The translations under genes and the position numbers were made by a program. Below the pieces are notes generated by a model. That model saw only the letters and a list, made by a program, of their open reading frames with translations, ran no database searches and was not told the origin of the DNA. 64,000 nt of DNA, taken from NCBI GenBank assembly GCA_017441295.1, contig JAFRYA010000026.1:79453-143452 (forward strand), in the 5' to 3' direction. Shown here piece by piece: positions 60,388 through 64,000 of the stretch (its first letter is position 1; each line of letters begins with the position of its first letter). This DNA is from Lachnospiraceae bacterium (GTDB lineage Bacteria; Bacillota; Clostridia; Lachnospirales; Lachnospiraceae).

Positions 60388-60723
60388 ATGGCAGTAGATA
60401 GAAGTATTGAAGGCACATATAAGTGCAGACTTCGCCAGCAGCAGCCTACAGGCGGCGACCTGAACAGCTATGGCGAGATGGTTCTTTTCTTAGATGGAGA
60501 ACAGTTAAAGGGTACCATGTTCCCAACTTATTTCTGGAAACAGCACTGCTTCCGCCGCGGCACATGGGACGGCAAACATTTCCATTTCAAAGTTTATTAT
60601 TCAACACCTTGCCAGCAGTGGGAGTCAGAGGTTGACGGCGAGCTTGACGGTGACACCATCACCGGCACAGCTACAGCTCCTCTTGGAACATATCAGCTGA
60701 CAGGTGTACGTGTTAAAAAATAA
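60388..60723 (+). CDS. Small beta-rich protein, paralog of 24780-25166 and 25185-25487
   Basis: A 111-residue cytosolic protein with the family pattern: G-T-Y-K-C-R-L at the start, MVLFLDGEQLKGTMFP, an aromatic FWK, R-G-T-W-D-G-K-H-F-H-F, P-C-Q-Q-W, and G-E-L-D-G-D-T-I-T-G-T-A. It probably folds as a small beta barrel. The conserved Cys-Gln and Trp/Tyr positions line up in all three paralogs. AAAGGAG precedes the ATG. Function unknown; it may bind or chaperone a substrate of the pathway. Confidence 0.75.
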   Translation: MAVDRSIEGTYKCRLRQQQPTGGDLNSYGEMVLFLDGEQLKGTMFPTYFWKQHCFRRGTWDGKHFHFKVYYSTPCQQWESEVDGELDGDTITGTATAPLGTYQLTGVRVKK

Positions 60724-60745
60724 TACTTGTTTTAGGAGCACAGGA

Positions 60746-61708
60746 ATGAAGGTTTTAGGAATTTCAATGGGACGTCGTATGGGCAACAGCGAGATACTGC
60801 TCAAGCAGGCTCTTAAAGCCTGCGAAGAGGAAGGTCTCGAGGTAGCATTTATACGTCTCCACGACTACAAGATTAATCCATGCACAGGCTGCGAGCTCTG
60901 CACCAAGCTGAACCGCGCACAGGCGGCTGATCCTGAGCACAAGAATCCACAGACACACTGCATGTATCCGTGGGATTCTGATGATTACAGACAGCTGATA
61001 GACCTCTGCGAAGGCTCAGACGGTCTGATTCTTGCAGCACCTGCTTATCACCTGATGCCGCCGGGCATCGGCACAGTAATGCTTAACCGCAACCACTGCG
61101 CAGGCCTGGCTGGCAAATACTGGCCGGTACCGGAGTCAGAGCACAGAGTATGCGCGACTATAGGCGTTGGCGGTTCAGACTGGACCAGTCTGTTCCTGCC
61201 TATCCTGGACTTCACCGCTACAGAGATGATCGGTTCCAAGATGAGACTGGTAGATCATATGAAGCTTCACAGAACACCTGCTATCGGCATGGTTCTGTGC
61301 AATCAGGAAGCCCTCGACAGAGCTAAGCTCTTAGGCAAGAGAGTCGCTGATTCACTTAAGGAAGGCACTACATACTTCCGCGGCGGCGCTGAAGACGATG
61401 GCTATTGTCCTGTATGCCATAACAGCGTCATGGTAGTCCGTCATGGACGTTTCGCATGCGCAATCTGCGACTACGAAGGCGATCCTGTAATCGTTGACGG
61501 CAAGATCGATCACATCAATTGGGATGGCGGCATCGAGATCACCCGCTGGTCACCAGCCGGTGTACAGCACCATGATGATGAGCAGTTCAATGTTGTTAAG
61601 TTTATTCCGGGCAAGGGATATGTCTTTACCGAGGAACAAAAGACAGCTATGGAGGAAGGACGCAAGGTTTGGGGCAAATACCTTGATCCGGTAATGCCAA
61701 AAAGATAA
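60746..61708 (+). CDS. Flavodoxin-like NAD(P)H oxidoreductase with Cys4 knuckle (paralog 2)
   Basis: A 320-residue protein with the same layout as the gene at 28201: FMN-reductase-like fold (MKVLGISMGRRMGNSEILLK, CTGCELCTK, YHLMPPGIGTVMLNR, IGVGGSDWTSLFLP), then CPVCHNSVMVVRHGRFACAIC, a Zn/Fe knuckle, then NWDGGIEITRWSP and a helical tail ending GKYLDPVMPKR. The ATG at 60746 follows AGGAG; the longer frame overlaps the previous gene and is discarded. It is followed after 15 bases by a third copy. Confidence 0.85.
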   Translation: MKVLGISMGRRMGNSEILLKQALKACEEEGLEVAFIRLHDYKINPCTGCELCTKLNRAQAADPEHKNPQTHCMYPWDSDDYRQLIDLCEGSDGLILAAPAYHLMPPGIGTVMLNRNHCAGLAGKYWPVPESEHRVCATIGVGGSDWTSLFLPILDFTATEMIGSKMRLVDHMKLHRTPAIGMVLCNQEALDRAKLLGKRVADSLKEGTTYFRGGAEDDGYCPVCHNSVMVVRHGRFACAICDYEGDPVIVDGKIDHINWDGGIEITRWSPAGVQHHDDEQFNVVKFIPGKGYVFTEEQKTAMEEGRKVWGKYLDPVMPKR

Positions 61709-61723
61709 TTATCGGAGGTAAAA

Positions 61724-62674
61724 ATGAAGGTTTTAGGTATTGGCGCTGGACGCCGCAACGGTAATAGTGAAATATTACTGAAACATGCCCTTAAGGCATG
61801 CGAAGACGATGGATTAGAGGTTGCATTCGCCCGTCTTCATGACTATTACATTAAGCCATGTACAGGCTGTGAGCTCTGCACAAAGTTAGGCCGTGACCCT
61901 GAAGTTATGGCTGGTAACAAGGAAGTTCACTGCATGTACCCATGGGATGCTGATGATTACAAGCAGCTGACTGATATGATCAAAGAAGCTGACGGTATCA
62001 TCTTCGCAGCACCGGCATATCATTTGATGCCTCCTGGCATCCTGACAGTTATGCTGAACAGATGCCACAGCGTAGGTCTGCACAACAGTGCTAAGTTCGG
62101 TGCTAATGAGCGCCGCGTATGCGCATCAATCGGTGTTGGCGGATCTGACTGGACATCACTGTTCATGCCTATCATCAACTTCACCGGCTCTGAGATGCTC
62201 GGCAGCCAGATGCATCTGGTAGACCAGATGAAGCTGCACAGAACACCTGCTGTAGGCATGGTTCTCTGCAACCAGGCAGCTCTTGACAGAGCAACCCAGC
62301 TGGGACATAACGTAGCATTCGAGCTCAAGAAGACCGAAGGTCCTATCGAGTATCACGGCGAAGAGGGCGTTTGCCCGGTTTGCCACAATGACCTTGTTGT
62401 TATCCGTAACGGACGCTGCGCATGCGCAATCTGCGACTACGAAGGCGATCCTATCATCGAGGATGGCAAGATCAAAGGCATCAAGTGGGATGGAGGCATC
62501 GAGATCACACGTTGGTCACCACACGGCAAAGAGCATCATGATGCAGAGCAGCTGGCAACAGTTGATCTTAAGCCAACCGGATATGTCTTCTCAGAAGAGC
62601 AGAAGAAGATGATGGAAGATGGCCGCAAGATCTGGGGCAAATATCTGGAGCCGGTTATGCCGACCAGGAAATAA
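61724..62674 (+). CDS. Flavodoxin-like NAD(P)H oxidoreductase with Cys4 knuckle (paralog 3)
   Basis: A 316-residue paralog, alike to the preceding gene along its length and including CTGCELCTKLG, HLMPPGILTVMLNR, CPVCHNDLVVIRNGRCACAIC and WDGGIEITRWSPHG. The tandem copies probably arose by duplication and may pair as a heterodimer or act on different partners. GGAGG precedes the ATG. A strong hairpin without U-run follows. Confidence 0.85.
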   Translation: MKVLGIGAGRRNGNSEILLKHALKACEDDGLEVAFARLHDYYIKPCTGCELCTKLGRDPEVMAGNKEVHCMYPWDADDYKQLTDMIKEADGIIFAAPAYHLMPPGILTVMLNRCHSVGLHNSAKFGANERRVCASIGVGGSDWTSLFMPIINFTGSEMLGSQMHLVDQMKLHRTPAVGMVLCNQAALDRATQLGHNVAFELKKTEGPIEYHGEEGVCPVCHNDLVVIRNGRCACAICDYEGDPIIEDGKIKGIKWDGGIEITRWSPHGKEHHDAEQLATVDLKPTGYVFSEEQKKMMEDGRKIWGKYLEPVMPTRK

Positions 62675-62691
62675 TTACGTTTCTGTTTACT

Positions 62692-62719
62692 CCGGCGGGA
62701 GCAGCCATTTTCCCGCCGG
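62692..62719 (+). other. Strong hairpin without U-run after the flavodoxin-like pair
   Basis: Arms CCGGCGGGA / TCCCGCCGG around a 10-base loop, 17 bases after the stop. No T-run follows on either strand. It could stabilise the operon mRNA upstream of the permease gene. Confidence 0.65.
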
Positions 62720-62804
62720 CAGTAATGGAATATAGAGTAAATTGAGATCAATTATTCACACAAATTGACAAACTCAAGGTTGAAATTTTTAGGAGGAAAT
62801 AATA

Positions 62805-64000
62805 ATGGCACTTGGTATTATTGGTATTGTTGTCGCTATTTTAGCCTTCAACATCATCAGCTTTAAGGGCTGGGATCTTGTTGCTGTAGCTATTTTAGCA
62901 GCAATAATCGTTGCACTTTTCAACAAACTGGATGTATTCTCATCCATCACCGGCACATTCATGCAGGGTGGTGCAAACTCCCTGTCAATGCTGTGGTTCG
63001 TATTCTTCGGCGCAACATTCTTCGCCGGACTTTACTCAGCAGCAGGTGCTTCAGACTCAATTGCACATGCGATCCTGAGACTGTTCGCACGTAAGGGAAC
63101 TGAAGGCGCTCGTGGTGTTCACGTAGTATGCCTTACAGCATTCGTTGTATTCCTGCTCCTTACATACGGCGGAATCGACGCTATGGCTTGCCAGATGGCA
63201 CTGCTTCCAATTCTTATGTCTATGTGCCGTGAGGTTAACCTGCCTCGTCGTATCATCCCTGTACTGCTCATGTGTACATACTGCTGTGGTACCCTGCCGT
63301 TCTGCCCGAACACAGCTATCCAGATCTGTATGAACCTCATGAACATTGGCGATGGCACACCAAACATCGGACCTGCTACAGCATGGCCTGCATGTCTTAT
63401 CTCATGCGTTATCTGCTTCGTTATCGGTTACTTCTATATCTATTCTTCAGGCCGCAAATACCAGAAGAAGGGTATCGGATTCACCGAGCTCCCAGGCGCA
63501 CCGGAGTTCAAGGAAGGCGTTCAGAGACCACATTGGGCTATCTGCCTTATCCCTCTGGTACTTACATTCTGCCTGTTCATGTTCTTACATCTGCACATCG
63601 GCTTCTGCATGATCGCTGGCGGTATCGTTTCAGCTATCATCTTCTTCCCATACTACAAGAAGCAGCCGGGCAATGAAGGCATGACCACATTCCAGGTAAT
63701 GCAGAAGACAGTTAAGCAGAGAGTACAGCTCACTGCTGAACTGACCATCTGCGTATTCGCAGTAGTTGGCTTCGGCTCAGTTATCATGAGCACTGAAGCA
63801 TTCATGACCATTATCGGCGGCGTACTTGGCGCAGCAAACGGATCTCCATGGGTATGCGGTCTTGTTATCGCTATCACAGTAGGATGTGTTGCAAACGTTA
63901 TGGCCGGCATGCAGATCGGTATCCCGATGGTTGCTCCTACACTTATGGCTCAGGGCCTTGCAAAGGGCGCTATCCTTCGTATCTGCCAGGCAGCTTGCTC
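62805..64000 (+). CDS. GntP-like organic acid permease, N-terminal part (cut by window edge)
   Basis: The ATG at 62805 follows AGGAGG by eight bases, and the frame is open to the window end (398 complete codons). The protein starts MALGIIGIVVAILAFNIISF and has at least ten hydrophobic segments with YGGIDAMACQMALLPI, CTYCCGTLPFCPNTAI and IGIPMVAPTLMAQG stretches, as in the GntP gluconate / organic-acid permease family. It probably imports a sugar acid or other carboxylate for the enzymes upstream. The exact family is uncertain because the C-terminus is missing. Confidence 0.75.
   Translation, partial: MALGIIGIVVAILAFNIISFKGWDLVAVAILAAIIVALFNKLDVFSSITGTFMQGGANSLSMLWFVFFGATFFAGLYSAAGASDSIAHAILRLFARKGTEGARGVHVVCLTAFVVFLLLTYGGIDAMACQMALLPILMSMCREVNLPRRIIPVLLMCTYCCGTLPFCPNTAIQICMNLMNIGDGTPNIGPATAWPACLISCVICFVIGYFYIYSSGRKYQKKGIGFTELPGAPEFKEGVQRPHWAICLIPLVLTFCLFMFLHLHIGFCMIAGGIVSAIIFFPYYKKQPGNEGMTTFQVMQKTVKQRVQLTAELTICVFAVVGFGSVIMSTEAFMTIIGGVLGAANGSPWVCGLVIAITVGCVANVMAGMQIGIPMVAPTLMAQGLAKGAILRICQAAC

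Overview
The window looks like chromosomal DNA of a strictly anaerobic, fermentative Gram-positive bacterium of the Clostridia (possibly a gut Anaerovoracaceae or Eubacteriales relative; the family is a guess). This rests on strong GGAGG ribosome sites, DegV, MgtE, LtrA and DUF4080 radical SAM families, a tungsten-type aldehyde oxidoreductase, a 2-oxoacid:ferredoxin oxidoreductase, and butyrate kinase next to PduL. I see no rRNA, tRNA, phage, transposase, CRISPR or cas gene.

Layout. 1-4.6 kb: end of an arginine operon (argB-argD-carB). 4.6-6.4 kb: two metallo-beta-lactamase-fold hydrolases. 6.4-7.3 kb (minus): a degV gene broken by an in-frame TAA. 7.4-8.6 kb: two convergent TetR-type regulators; the second faces a TetR-type operator that overlaps the promoter of an alcohol dehydrogenase / aldehyde ferredoxin oxidoreductase / MoaD-like / membrane protein operon (8.7-12.5 kb). 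12.7-23.5 kb: housekeeping and accessory genes (zinc-ribbon protein, dtd, lipoprotein, bioY, aldo/keto reductase, acyl-ACP thioesterase, buk-pduL, nitroreductase, HD protein, AlkZ-related protein, MATE, LtrA). 23.9-29.2 kb: a small catabolic-looking island (two-domain VOC protein, two tiny beta-rich proteins, enolase-superfamily dehydratase, flavodoxin-like protein with a Cys4 knuckle). 29.4-36.8 kb: PAP2 phosphatase, a MacB-type efflux operon with two adaptors, and a dipeptidase. 37.0-44.5 kb: DMT transporter, histidine phosphatase, mgtE with an unusual leader, glycosyltransferase, NUDIX, lone cobI and a B12-radical SAM protein. 44.5-64 kb: a large redox/catabolic region with a two-subunit 2-oxoacid oxidoreductase, a PucR-type regulator, three near-identical FAD reductase-like proteins, an Fe-S/GltD fusion with a NuoF-like partner lacking the NADH/FMN site, two MFS transporters, and a second VOC / tiny protein / flavodoxin-Cys4 module ahead of a GntP-like permease.

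How it may work together (inference): the 44-64 kb genes look like a cytosolic pathway that imports an organic acid or aromatic-type substrate (MFS, GntP) and reduces it with FAD enzymes fed by the Fe-S/GltD protein. The region is probably controlled by the PucR-type protein through a motif, TGTTTTTTGTGC-N7-ACAA, found in front of three of its transcription units. The 24-29 kb island shares the same rare module and is probably functionally linked.

The most unusual non-coding signal is a set of seven intergenic arrays between 12.5 and 30.9 kb. In each, a short motif private to that locus (or locus pair) recurs in direct and inverted orientation at near-constant spacing (about 40, 50, 64, 70 or 90 bp) with mostly unrelated sequence between copies. 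I know of no described element that matches them.
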